Positions 8,393 through 17,074 of a DNA stretch of 54,644 nt are shown in pieces. Source of the DNA: Pelagibacteraceae bacterium AG-349-L23. GTDB lineage: Bacteria; Pseudomonadota; Alphaproteobacteria; Pelagibacterales; Pelagibacteraceae. Numbering within the stretch: the stretch's first letter is position 1; each line of letters starts with the position of its first letter. Below the pieces are notes generated by a model, which had not been told where the DNA came from, did not search any database, and saw nothing but the letters and a program-made list of their open reading frames with translations. The translations under genes and the position numbers were made by a program. The stretch is from the NCBI GenBank assembly GCA_003281045.1, contig QCDD01000005.1:1-54644 (forward strand). Reading direction: 5' to 3'.

Positions 8393-9193
8393 TTGAGTAA
8401 AAAATTTTCAATAATTATATTTACTGATTTAGATGGTTCATTATTACACAGAGATAATTTCAAATTTGATGCAATAAAAGATTATGTAAAAAGTCTTATT
8501 AATGAGGGGATTATTATTATTCCTAATACTAGTAAAACTGAAAAAGAGATAGAGGTATTCATATCTGAACTTGGATCAGATCTTCCTTATATATCTGAAA
8601 ATGGATCTTCAATTCATGGGTTGAATTTAATTAATAGTAATTTTCCAAACAAAATAGTTCTAAGTAGAGATAAACAGGAATTAATCAAAGTTTTTGATTC
8701 TAAAGTTCCTGAAAATCTAAAAGCTAAATGTAAATTTATTTCAAAAATGAATTCAAAAGAACAAACCAATATTTTTGGTCTTCAAGAAAATAATTTAAAA
8801 AATGCTTTAAATCGGAAATATACAATTCCCTTTTTATTTGAGGGTGACAAAAAAGAAAAAAATAAATTATTCAATATTTTAAAGTCTTCTTCATTAACTA
8901 TGCAAGAAGGTGGTCGTGTTCTAAATTTAGGTGATAAAACAGATAAAGTTAAATCAATGAATCAAGTTCTTAAAATTTATAAAAAAGTAGAAAGTAAAAT
9001 TAAGGTCATAGCTGTAGGAGATAATTTCAATGATTTAGATATGTTGAGAAATTGTGATATTCCATGTTTAGTCTTTAATGATCAATTTAAACAGGATCAA
9101 ATAAACATAGATAATTTAATAGTTTCGAACAAGCCATCACCTGAGGGCTGGGCTGATGTGATTAAAACGGCACTAGTTAAACTAGCCTATTAA
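8393..9193 (+). CDS. mannosyl/glucosyl-3-phosphoglycerate phosphatase (HAD-IIB)
   Basis: A 266-residue HAD-superfamily phosphatase: motif I FTDLDGSLL (about 10-18, nucleophile Asp), motif II IPNTSKT, and motif IV GDNFNDLDML near residue 205. The order and length match the mannosyl-3-phosphoglycerate phosphatase (MpgP) group, some members of which also act on glucosyl-3-phosphoglycerate. The start is a TTG at 8393 giving MSKKFSIII. With the GT81-like synthase directly downstream, the likely reaction is removal of phosphate from glucosyl-3-phosphoglycerate to give glucosylglycerate, a compatible solute. The choice of glucosyl over mannosyl rests on the neighbour. Confidence 0.78.
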   Translation: MSKKFSIIIFTDLDGSLLHRDNFKFDAIKDYVKSLINEGIIIIPNTSKTEKEIEVFISELGSDLPYISENGSSIHGLNLINSNFPNKIVLSRDKQELIKVFDSKVPENLKAKCKFISKMNSKEQTNIFGLQENNLKNALNRKYTIPFLFEGDKKEKNKLFNILKSSSLTMQEGGRVLNLGDKTDKVKSMNQVLKIYKKVESKIKVIAVGDNFNDLDMLRNCDIPCLVFNDQFKQDQINIDNLIVSNKPSPEGWADVIKTALVKLAY

Positions 9194-9208
9194 GATTAAA
9201 AACCCGGC

Positions 9209-10429
9209 ATGAGTGATTTTTCTCAAAATGGAGTAGTCTCAACTTTGCACGACTTTAAAACAAAGTCCACATCAGTAATTGAAAGTGAGCTATCAAAATT
9301 TTCAAAACAAAGAAAAATGGAATTAATTTTACCATGTCTTTATTCTGAATTAGAGGGAACGGCTTTACCAAAAATAGTAGAGGAAATAAGTAAAACAAAA
9401 TATTTAGATCACATAATTATCGGATTAGATAAAGCAAATGAAGCACAAGCAAAAAAAGCTTGGAAATTTTTTAAGAAATTAAAATCACCCTTTTCAATTC
9501 TGTGGAATGACGGTCCAGGTTTAAAAAAATTAGATCATGAATTAAAAAAAAATAACCTTGCTCCAAGTGAGCTCGGTAAAGGAAGAAATGTTTGGTATTG
9601 TATAGGTATGTGTATAGCAAGAGATAGTGCGCGATCAGTTGCTTTACATGATTGTGATATTAAAACTTATGATAGAAGAATGCTTGCGAAGTTATTTTAT
9701 CCAGTAGTAAATCCACTTTTCAACTTTGAATTTTGCAAAGGTTATTATCCAAGAGTAGCAAATGAAAAAATGAATGGCAGAGTTGCAAGATTATTAGTTT
9801 TTCCGTTACTAACAGCACTAGAAAAAACTATTGGTAAAAGTGATTATTTAGACTTTATGAAGTCATTTAAATATCCTTTGGCGGGTGAGTTTTCATTTAG
9901 GCGAAATGTCTTGCCTGAATTAAGAATTTCCTCAGACTGGGGAATAGAAGTTGGAATTTTATCTGAAATGCAAAGAAGTTTTTCTCCTCAAAATATATGC
10001 CAGGTGGATTTAGCAGATACTTATGATCATAAACACCAAGTACTATCAATTGATGATGAAACAAAAGGACTATCAAGAATGTCTATCGATATCATTAAAA
10101 CATTTATCAAAAAACTTGCAACTCAAGGTAATACTTTTAGTAGGGAAAAGTTTAGATCATTAAAAGCAACTTACTATAGATCTGCCTTAGATTTAATTGA
10201 TATATATAGAAATGATGCCGTAATGAATGGCCTAAAATTTGATTCTCATACGGAAGAAAAAGCAGTCGAATTATTTGCGATAAACATAATGAAAGCTGGA
10301 GAAGCCTTTATTCTAAATCCGATGGATACTCCATTTATACCCACATGGAGCAGAGTAAAAAGCGCTATACCAGATTTTCTTGGAAGACTTGAAAAAGTAG
10401 TTAATGATGATAATAAAAAATATTATTAA
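9209..10429 (+). CDS. GT81-like glucosyl-3-phosphoglycerate synthase
   Basis: A 406-residue GT-A fold glycosyltransferase. Near residue 38 the first strand MELILPCLYSELEG starts the nucleotide-sugar domain; LDHIIIGLD follows; the metal-binding site is HDCD at 147-150 (ALHDCDIKTYDRR). The arrangement resembles GT81 glucosyl-3-phosphoglycerate synthases (GpgS), which transfer glucose from NDP-glucose to 3-phosphoglycerate. GpgS next to an MpgP/GpgP phosphatase is the standard two-step route to glucosylglycerate, so the neighbourhood supports the call. The stop overlaps the start of the GH13 gene by one base. The sugar donor and exact acceptor are inferred. Confidence 0.72.
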   Translation: MSDFSQNGVVSTLHDFKTKSTSVIESELSKFSKQRKMELILPCLYSELEGTALPKIVEEISKTKYLDHIIIGLDKANEAQAKKAWKFFKKLKSPFSILWNDGPGLKKLDHELKKNNLAPSELGKGRNVWYCIGMCIARDSARSVALHDCDIKTYDRRMLAKLFYPVVNPLFNFEFCKGYYPRVANEKMNGRVARLLVFPLLTALEKTIGKSDYLDFMKSFKYPLAGEFSFRRNVLPELRISSDWGIEVGILSEMQRSFSPQNICQVDLADTYDHKHQVLSIDDETKGLSRMSIDIIKTFIKKLATQGNTFSREKFRSLKATYYRSALDLIDIYRNDAVMNGLKFDSHTEEKAVELFAINIMKAGEAFILNPMDTPFIPTWSRVKSAIPDFLGRLEKVVNDDNKKYY

Positions 10430-12150
10430 TGTTAACTCAAAAAGATCAGAAAACTATAAGATCTAAATTAGACAATATTTACAAAATATTCTTATCGAAA
10501 AAAGATATTGATTATTTTGAAAATGAAATTGTTCAAATCATTAAACAATTTAACAAAAAAAATCCAAAAAAGAAAAAAAGTATCTCCGAAAAAACTACTT
10601 TAGTTATTTGTTATGGTGACAGCGTTTATTCAGAAAAAAATAAATCAATTAGAGTATTTAAAAACTTCTTTCAAAAAAGATTGGGTAAAAATTTTAACAT
10701 TGTTCACTTTCTACCATTCTATCCCTCAAGCAGCGATAGTGGTTTTGCAGTAAAAGATCATTACAAAATAGATAGCAAACTTGGAAATTGGTTTGATATA
10801 AAAAGTTTTTCAAAAAAAAGTGATATCATGGCAGATATGGTAATTAACCATTCATCAGCAAGAGGTTTATGGTTTAAAAATTTTTTAAAAGCGAAACGAC
10901 CCGGCAAAGATTATTTTTTAACTGTAGACTCTAAATTTAATACTTCAAAAGTTGTTAGACCAAGAGATCATAAACTTTTAAAAAAAATAGATATCTTTAA
11001 TAAAACTGACTATCTTTGGCGAACATTCAGCCCAGATCAATTAGACTTAAATTTTAAAAACCCTGCAGTACTATTACGTTTTATAAAAATCATGATTAAC
11101 CTAATTAATCATGGAGTGACCATTTTTAGATTAGACGCAATAGCTTACCTTTGGAAAGAAAGTGGAACAAAGTGTATTAATTTAAACAAAACACATGAAA
11201 TCATAAAACTCCTAAGAGTAATTTCAGGCTTACTTAATACTCAAACATTAATAGTTACAGAAACAAACTTACCTGAAAAAGAAAATTTAAGTTACTTTGG
11301 AAAAAATGATGAAGCAAACTGGATATATAATTTTTCCTTACCACCTTTATTAATCCATGCTTTTTTATTTGAAAACAACTCGTATCTTTACAATTGGAGT
11401 AAAAAACTTCCAAGAAGTAAAAATGGAAATTGTTATTTAAATTTCATCGCATCCCATGATGGAATTGGAATGAGACCCACTGAGGGTTTATTAAGTAGCA
11501 AAGCTTTAAAAGATTTTCTTTACAGATTAAAGAAAAATGGATCAAAGTTTTCTTATAGAAAAATTCAAAATAAATCAAAAAAGATTTATGAAGCAAATAT
11601 AACGGTATTTGATGCTTTAAAAAAAACTAATTATGATAATGGCAAGTTTTCATTTGAAAGATATATCTCTGCTCATTCAATAATGATTGCATTCGAAGGA
11701 GTTCCAGCAGTTTACTTCAACTCCATATTTGGTACATCTAATGATGAGGCAAAATTTGTAATCACTGGAAATAATCGAGATGTTAATAGATATAAATGGA
11801 ATTTAAAAAATATTTCAAACAAACTTAATAATAAAGATTCTAAAGAGTATTATTTTTATGAAAAGATTTCCAACCTATTAAGTATCAAAAAAAAACAAAA
11901 AGCATTTCATCCAAACGCGAGTAGAGAGAATATTAATCTTGGACCAAAAATATTTTGTTTTAAAAGAGAGAGTATTAATAAAAAACAAACTATAATTTGT
12001 ATAACAAATCTCTCCTCGAAAATTCAATATTTGAAGTTAAGTAAAAAATTTTTAAAATATAAAGACTTATTAGGAAGTAAAATATTTTTTACAATTGATA
12101 AGAGAATTAAACTAGATCCTTGTCAAACAATCTGGCTATCTAATAGATAA
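10429..12150 (+). CDS. GH13_18 sucrose-phosphorylase-family enzyme, probably glucosylglycerate phosphorylase
   Basis: A 573-residue GH13 glycosidase/phosphorylase with the catalytic triad visible: nucleophile D236 (FRLDAIAY), acid/base E278 (VTETN) and transition-state Asp344 (ASHDGIG), plus DMVINHSS at 136-143. VTETNLPEKENLSYFG and LPFYPSSSDSGF are the marks of the GH13 subfamily 18 branch that holds sucrose phosphorylase and glucosylglycerate phosphorylase. In E. coli a GH13_18 glucosylglycerate phosphorylase (ycjM) lies beside a sugar ABC importer, the same layout as here. It would convert glucosylglycerate and phosphate to glucose 1-phosphate and glycerate. It is lysine-rich compared with characterised members. 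Sucrose cannot be excluded from sequence. Confidence 0.75.
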   Translation: MLTQKDQKTIRSKLDNIYKIFLSKKDIDYFENEIVQIIKQFNKKNPKKKKSISEKTTLVICYGDSVYSEKNKSIRVFKNFFQKRLGKNFNIVHFLPFYPSSSDSGFAVKDHYKIDSKLGNWFDIKSFSKKSDIMADMVINHSSARGLWFKNFLKAKRPGKDYFLTVDSKFNTSKVVRPRDHKLLKKIDIFNKTDYLWRTFSPDQLDLNFKNPAVLLRFIKIMINLINHGVTIFRLDAIAYLWKESGTKCINLNKTHEIIKLLRVISGLLNTQTLIVTETNLPEKENLSYFGKNDEANWIYNFSLPPLLIHAFLFENNSYLYNWSKKLPRSKNGNCYLNFIASHDGIGMRPTEGLLSSKALKDFLYRLKKNGSKFSYRKIQNKSKKIYEANITVFDALKKTNYDNGKFSFERYISAHSIMIAFEGVPAVYFNSIFGTSNDEAKFVITGNNRDVNRYKWNLKNISNKLNNKDSKEYYFYEKISNLLSIKKKQKAFHPNASRENINLGPKIFCFKRESINKKQTIICITNLSSKIQYLKLSKKFLKYKDLLGSKIFFTIDKRIKLDPCQTIWLSNR

Positions 12151-12151
12151 A

Positions 12152-12877
12152 TTATTTTTCCCAATCAAATCTTGGAAAAGAGTTGAAAATTTTAAATATA
12201 CCATCCGACCATTGATTGCATACTTTAGAATATTCATCATCGGAAATATTCAAACACTTTTGTGATAGAATTTTATATTCATCTTTTTTATAAACCACGA
12301 AATCAATTGGTGGCCCAACAGTTAAGTCACTTTTTAAGGTAGAGTCGATTGAAATCAGAGCACATCTAGAGGCATCTCCAATTGAAACATCAGGTTTTAT
12401 AACTCTATCTAAAATTGGTTTACCATATTTAACCTCACCAATTACTAGATAAGGTTTACTATCTGCTGGTTTGATATAGTTACCTTGCGAGTAAATTAAG
12501 TAAAGTTCCATCGGTTGGTCTTTAATTTGTCCACCAACAATAAAAGTTGAACCAAGCAGAACTGTATCTGTATTAATTCCTTTTGGCATTGAATGTTTTA
12601 CATTTAGCGATCCAACATAAGAGGCTATTTGATCAAAATCTTTACAAGTATTTAAATTGAGTTTTCCAGATGTGTCCTCTAAATCTTTTTCAATGGATTT
12701 ATATACAGCTTGAGAGGTACCTAAATTTCCAGAGGTAACGATTACAATTGTTCTGTCACCAACATCATAAGTAAACATTTTTGAATAAATATTAACATTA
12801 TCTAAACCAGCATTGGTTCTTGAGTCTGATGCAAAAACTAGGCCATCTTTTGATTTTATACCAATACAATAAGTCAT
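12152..12877 (-). CDS. Anbu-type proteasome-like peptidase
   Basis: A 241-residue Ntn-hydrolase of the Anbu (ancestral beta-subunit, COG3484) family. After removal of Met the chain begins with the catalytic Thr1, and Asp17 (in FASDSRTNAG) and Lys32 complete the proteasome-type triad. The start is therefore certain: it must put Thr in position 2. Anbu forms a ring- or lock-washer-like assembly in other bacteria; its substrates are not well known. It usually shares an operon with a circularly permuted ATP-grasp, an alpha-E protein and a transglutaminase-like protein. Here only the ATP-grasp is present, divergent across a 110-base gap. The stop converges on the GH13 gene with one base between. 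Confidence 0.88.
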   Translation of the reverse strand: MTYCIGIKSKDGLVFASDSRTNAGLDNVNIYSKMFTYDVGDRTIVIVTSGNLGTSQAVYKSIEKDLEDTSGKLNLNTCKDFDQIASYVGSLNVKHSMPKGINTDTVLLGSTFIVGGQIKDQPMELYLIYSQGNYIKPADSKPYLVIGEVKYGKPILDRVIKPDVSIGDASRCALISIDSTLKSDLTVGPPIDFVVYKKDEYKILSQKCLNISDDEYSKVCNQWSDGIFKIFNSFPRFDWEK

Positions 12878-12936
12878 TATTCTTTAAGCACTATTTTTAA
12901 ATTTTCATAATGTATAATCTATTTCTTACATAACAG

Positions 12937-12951
12937 GTATAACAATTATAC
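12937..12951. promoter_or_regulatory. inverted repeat in the Anbu/ATP-grasp divergent gap
   Basis: GTATAA and TTATAC flank a 3-base CAA, a 15-base dyad lying between the two divergent starts. It could be an operator for co-regulation of both genes. In such AT-rich DNA a 6+6 dyad may also be chance. Confidence 0.3.
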
Positions 12952-12987
12952 AATTGAATTAATTAACTTAAAATTTGAAGATATCTC

Positions 12988-14430
12988 ATGGCTTCAAAAT
13001 TATGGAAAGATTATAATGCTAAAAATGCATATGATGGTTATTTTACATCGGATAACAAATTAAGAAAACACGCAAAAATAATATCTGGTATCTTAGAAAA
13101 GTACGGCAAAAAGAAACTGCAAGAAATTGAAAAAAATTGCCAGAGTACAATTAGTGCAAGGGGAATAAATTTTAGAGTATATGCTGCAAATAATAGAGCT
13201 GAAGAAAAAAAATGGCCTTTAGATATTATTCCAAGAATAATACCTAAGCCTGTTTGGAATAAAATTTCTAAAGGTTTAAAACAAAGAGCTAAGGCTCTCA
13301 ATCTTTTTATTGATGATATCTATAATCAAAAAAAAATTTTTAAAGATAAGATAATTCCTGCTGACTTAATTTTTAAATCTCCCTATTATATAAAACAGTG
13401 TGAAGGTTTTTCTCCAAAATTTAAAGCTTGGTCAAATATATCTGGGATCGATTTAATAAGAAATAAAAATGGAGAATATTTAGTTCTTGAAGATAATTTA
13501 AGAGTACCATCAGGTGTCTCTTATATGCTTGAGAATAGAATGGTTATGATGGATGTCTTTCCAGAATTATTTTCTAGATATAAGGTTTCATCAATTCATC
13601 AGTACACAAATAAATTATACAATTGTATGGTTGAGTGTATTCCAAAAAAGACAGCTAATCCTCATATGGTCGTTCTAACTCCAGGAATTTATAACTCAGC
13701 TTACTTTGAACATTCTTTTTTAGCAGAACAAATGGGAATAGCTTTAGTTGAGGGTAAGGACCTTTTTGTTGAAGATGATAATGTATATATGAAAACTGTC
13801 AAAGGGCCCCTTAAAGTTGATTGTATATATAGAAGACTTGATGACAGCTTTCTAGATCCCAAAGTGTTTAATAAAGAATCTTTAATTGGTGTGCCAGGTT
13901 TATTTAGGTGTTGGTTAAAAAAAAATGTTGGTATCATAAATGCAATAGGCACAGGTGTTGCGGATGATAAAGTTGTTTATTCGTATGTAAATAAAATGAT
14001 TACTTATTACCTTGGTGAACAACCTTTGTTAAACCAAGTAGAAACATATTTATGTCATGAAGAAGAACAAAAAAAGTATGTTTTAGAGAATTTATCTAAT
14101 TTAGTTGTAAAACCAGCAAATGCCTCTGGTGGCTATGGTTTAATGATAGGACCAAAAGCACCCAAAAAAGAAATTGAAGAAGTAAGACAGAAAATTTTAA
14201 AAAACCCAAGAGAATTTATCGCTCAACCACTAGAAGTGCTATCAACCGGACCAACTATAACTAATAATAATATCGAGCCGAGACATCTTGATTTGAGACC
14301 ATTTGTTTTGACAGGAAAATCAAATTATGTAACTTCGGGTGGGCTAACAAGAGTGGCTTTGAGAAAAGGAAGTACTATTGTAAATAGTTCACAAGGTGGT
14401 GGATCCAAAGATACTTTAATTGTTGGTTAA
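12988..14430 (+). CDS. circularly permuted ATP-grasp type 2 protein (COG2308)
   Basis: A 480-residue protein of the circularly permuted ATP-grasp family long annotated as DUF404/DUF407. Recognisable blocks are SARGINFRVYA, the central GIDLIRNKNGEYLVLEDNLRVPSGVSYMLENR (about 155-187, an acidic ATP-grasp strand), VVKPANASGGYGLMIGP (near 375-391, the Lys and Gly-rich nucleotide loop) and HLDLRPFVL near 430. Family members are proposed peptide or amide ligases encoded beside Anbu, and this one is divergent from an Anbu gene. Its usual alpha-E and transglutaminase companions are not in this window. The gene converges on the GGCT-like gene with 6 bases between the stops. Confidence 0.87.
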   Translation: MASKLWKDYNAKNAYDGYFTSDNKLRKHAKIISGILEKYGKKKLQEIEKNCQSTISARGINFRVYAANNRAEEKKWPLDIIPRIIPKPVWNKISKGLKQRAKALNLFIDDIYNQKKIFKDKIIPADLIFKSPYYIKQCEGFSPKFKAWSNISGIDLIRNKNGEYLVLEDNLRVPSGVSYMLENRMVMMDVFPELFSRYKVSSIHQYTNKLYNCMVECIPKKTANPHMVVLTPGIYNSAYFEHSFLAEQMGIALVEGKDLFVEDDNVYMKTVKGPLKVDCIYRRLDDSFLDPKVFNKESLIGVPGLFRCWLKKNVGIINAIGTGVADDKVVYSYVNKMITYYLGEQPLLNQVETYLCHEEEQKKYVLENLSNLVVKPANASGGYGLMIGPKAPKKEIEEVRQKILKNPREFIAQPLEVLSTGPTITNNNIEPRHLDLRPFVLTGKSNYVTSGGLTRVALRKGSTIVNSSQGGGSKDTLIVG

Positions 14431-14436
14431 AAATAT

Positions 14437-14838
14437 TTATTTAATAAGAGCTTTTTTTAAAAATTTTAAATCAAGTTTACAATCTTTGTACCCACGCTTG
14501 ACTACATTAAGATATCTTTCAGTCGGAAATCTAAAGGGTGTTTTTTTTGTCATTGTATATGTCATAACTTTTTTCCCATAATATAAAAAATAATACTTTT
14601 TATATAAAATTGGAAAGTCTTCATAAATATCAAGTTTTTTTTCATCACTCTTTGATATTTCAAAAAGTCCTCCTGGTACAATTGAATTTTTTTTAGGTTC
14701 TATATCTGCCGCTCTATATTTGCTTCTAAAGGTTAATCTAAAATCTTTTAAATTTATCTTTTTTATAAAAATACTATCCTTACATCTTCTTTTCATTTGA
14801 AAATGATGAAGATTACTCCCGTAAGCAAAATAAAGCAT
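14437..14838 (-). CDS. gamma-glutamylcyclotransferase-like (AIG2/GGCT fold) protein
   Basis: A 133-residue protein with the GGCT-fold opening motif YFAYGSNL (residues 3-10), which binds the gamma-glutamyl substrate, and a conserved acidic segment DIYEDFP (near 70-76) supplying the catalytic Glu. Members cleave gamma-glutamyl amino acids or related gamma-glutamyl amides to release 5-oxoproline or similar products. It directly follows, with abutting ends, the CinA-like gene on the same strand and converges on the ATP-grasp gene. Its place beside a putative peptide-ligase/peptidase pair is suggestive, but transcription is with the CinA-like gene. Confidence 0.78.
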   Translation of the reverse strand: MLYFAYGSNLHHFQMKRRCKDSIFIKKINLKDFRLTFRSKYRAADIEPKKNSIVPGGLFEISKSDEKKLDIYEDFPILYKKYYFLYYGKKVMTYTMTKKTPFRFPTERYLNVVKRGYKDCKLDLKFLKKALIK

Positions 14839-15588
14839 TTATCGATCTACTATTTCTATTTTTTTTTCTTTAATAAAATTTAAAATCTGAGAACTACAAT
14901 CATCAATTTTTGATTGTTGCTCAGATCGAAGAACTATGGATACTCCAAGTTTTCCTGCGTGAAAAAAAGGATAACTTCCAATTTCAACATCTTTATTTTG
15001 ATCTTGAACTTTAGATAAAGAATTTGCGATTTCACTTTCTACAGTTCTTAAGCTTATTGTATGGCTCAGTATTGGATCACCACCTACAATTTTTTGTTTC
15101 AAACTACCTAACATTGATTTTAATATCGATGGGACACCTGGTAAACAAAACACATTCTCAACACTAAATCCTGGTGCCCCACTCGTTGGATTTAAAATTA
15201 ATTTTGCATTCTGTGGCATCCAGACCATTTTTTGTCTGCCTTCATTAAATTCTCCTGGTTTATAATAATTTTCTAATATTTTAAAAGCTTCTGGATGAAT
15301 TTCATATTTTAATCCAAAAGCTTCTGAAACAGACTCAGCGGTAATATCATCATGTGTTGGACCAATACCACCAGTTGTAAAAACATAATCATTATTTTTT
15401 CTTAAGATATTTAAATTTTCAATTATAGTTTTTTTTGTATCTGGTATTACTCTTACTTCATTTACCCGAACCCCAAGTGAATTCAGCCAAACAGCTAAAG
15501 TGCTCGTATTTGTATCTTGAGTTCGGCCTGAGAGAATTTCATTTCCAATAATTAATATAGCAGCATTAACTTTTGTATTTTTTTTCAT
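14839..15588 (-). CDS. CinA N-terminal (MoaB-like, COG1058) domain protein
   Basis: A 249-residue protein formed only of the molybdopterin-binding-like domain of CinA: AAILIIGNEILSGRTQDTNT near the start, then VFTTGGIGPTHDDITAESV (about 70-88) and LPGVPSILKSM. Full CinA proteins add a C-terminal nicotinamide-nucleotide amidohydrolase domain, which is absent here; stand-alone COG1058 proteins are common in alphaproteobacteria and their activity is uncertain. The ATG at 15588 faces the sfsA start with only 18 bases between. The downstream end abuts the GGCT-like gene. Confidence 0.85.
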   Translation of the reverse strand: MKKNTKVNAAILIIGNEILSGRTQDTNTSTLAVWLNSLGVRVNEVRVIPDTKKTIIENLNILRKNNDYVFTTGGIGPTHDDITAESVSEAFGLKYEIHPEAFKILENYYKPGEFNEGRQKMVWMPQNAKLILNPTSGAPGFSVENVFCLPGVPSILKSMLGSLKQKIVGGDPILSHTISLRTVESEIANSLSKVQDQNKDVEIGSYPFFHAGKLGVSIVLRSEQQSKIDDCSSQILNFIKEKKIEIVDR

Positions 15589-15606
15589 ATTATCTATAAT
15601 TTGAAT

Positions 15607-16305
15607 ATGGAATTTACCAAGTCTTTAATAAAAGGCAAATTAATCAAAAGATATAAACGTTTTTTTGTAGATGTAAAAATAAATAAAGAAGTTGTGACAG
15701 CCCATTGCCCAAATACAGGCTCAATGAAAGGTCTGCTTGATCAAGGAAATGAAGTCTATTTACTTAAAAATGATAATCCAAAAAGAAAACTAAAATATGG
15801 TTTAGAATTGATTAAAGCCAATAATAATCTGGTTGGAGTAAATACTCACATGGCAAACAAAATTGTACAACATGGACTAAATGCTAATTTAATAAATGAA
15901 TTAAAAAATAATGATAGCGTTCAGTCAGAAGTTTTTTACAATAAAGAAACCAGATTTGATTTTCTAATCGAGAAAAAAAAGCAAAAAAGTTTTATTGAAG
16001 TTAAAAATGTAACTCTTTTTAGAGAGAAAAAAACTGCTGAATTTCCTGATGCAATTACTGCAAGGGGTTCAAAACATCTTCTTACCCTTATTGATGCCAT
16101 AAAAAAAGGTTATAAATCATACTTGATCTTTTTAGTTCAGATACAAAATATGGAAAATTTTAAAATTGCGAAAGATATTGATGAAGAATATTATAAAAAC
16201 TATCTTATTGCAAAAAAAGCTGGTGTTAATTTTCTTGCTTATAGATGCAGACTAAATTCAAAAGAGATAAAAATAGAAAAAAAGTTAAAAATTATAAATG
16301 TATAG
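15607..16305 (+). CDS. sfsA: SfsA family DNA-binding/sugar fermentation stimulation protein
   Basis: A 232-residue SfsA-family protein. The opening MEFTKSLIKGKLIKRYKRFFVDV aligns well with E. coli SfsA (MEF...L...L..RYKRF..DV), which decides for the ATG at 15607 over the in-frame TTG at 15601. Other family marks are AHCPNTGSM, FDFLIEKKKQKSFIEVKNVT (nuclease-like E-x-K core) and AEFPDAITARGSKHL. The family has a nuclease-like fold and binds DNA; its role remains unclear. It starts the long plus-strand run to grxD and overlaps map by 8 bases. Confidence 0.92.
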   Translation: MEFTKSLIKGKLIKRYKRFFVDVKINKEVVTAHCPNTGSMKGLLDQGNEVYLLKNDNPKRKLKYGLELIKANNNLVGVNTHMANKIVQHGLNANLINELKNNDSVQSEVFYNKETRFDFLIEKKKQKSFIEVKNVTLFREKKTAEFPDAITARGSKHLLTLIDAIKKGYKSYLIFLVQIQNMENFKIAKDIDEEYYKNYLIAKKAGVNFLAYRCRLNSKEIKIEKKLKIINV

Positions 16306-17068
16306 TTATTCAGAAAAATTTGAAAAAATGAGAATTGCAGGGAAACTTGCAGCTCAAACCTTAGATATGCTTACCGAAAATATAAAAGAAGGTATTTCGA
16401 CTGCTCAAATTGATAAACTTGGTTACGAATTTATTAGAGATAACGGAGGTTACTCAGCTCCACTTTATTATAGAGGCTTTACTAAATCATTATGTACATC
16501 ATTGAACCATGTTGTTTGTCATGGAATTCCTTCTGAAGAAAGAATTTTAGAGGAAGGTGATGCAGTCAATGTGGATGTCACAGCAGTCATTAATGAACAC
16601 TACGGAGATACAAGTAGGATGTTTTGTATAGGCAAAACTTCTGTCAAATTAAACAATCTTATAGATGCCACTCACGAGTCAATGATGAGGGCCATAAAAA
16701 TTTTAAAACCTGGAAAAAAACTTGGAGATATTGGTCATGAAATTCAAACATATGTAGAGGAAAAAGGTTTTTCAGTTGTCAGAGATTTTTGTGGACATGG
16801 TATCGGCACAACTTTTCATGAGTCACCAAATATTTTACATTATGGAACTAAAAATACTGGAATGGAACTAAAACCAGGAATGACATTTACAATTGAACCA
16901 ATGATTAATGCAGGTAAATTTGCTACAAAGATGCTTAATGATGGTTGGACAGCAGTGACAAAGGATAAATCTTTATCTGCGCAATTTGAACATACTGTTG
17001 GAATAACAGAAAATGGTTATGAAATTTTTACAGAATCTGCTAAAGGTTATTCAAAGCCTCCATATTAA
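16298..17068 (+). CDS. map: methionine aminopeptidase type I
   Basis: A 256-residue type I methionine aminopeptidase, the enzyme that removes initiator Met from nascent proteins. The metal ligands are visible as D in NVDVTAVINEHYGDTSRMF (two Asp), H in CGHGIGTTFHESPN, E in FTIEPMINAG and E in SAQFEHTVGITENG. Length and domain order fit the bacterial enzyme without extensions. The ATG at 16298 overlaps the end of sfsA by 8 bases, and purB starts 6 bases after its stop. Confidence 0.96.
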   Translation: MYSYSEKFEKMRIAGKLAAQTLDMLTENIKEGISTAQIDKLGYEFIRDNGGYSAPLYYRGFTKSLCTSLNHVVCHGIPSEERILEEGDAVNVDVTAVINEHYGDTSRMFCIGKTSVKLNNLIDATHESMMRAIKILKPGKKLGDIGHEIQTYVEEKGFSVVRDFCGHGIGTTFHESPNILHYGTKNTGMELKPGMTFTIEPMINAGKFATKMLNDGWTAVTKDKSLSAQFEHTVGITENGYEIFTESAKGYSKPPY

Positions 17069-17074
17069 TAATTA

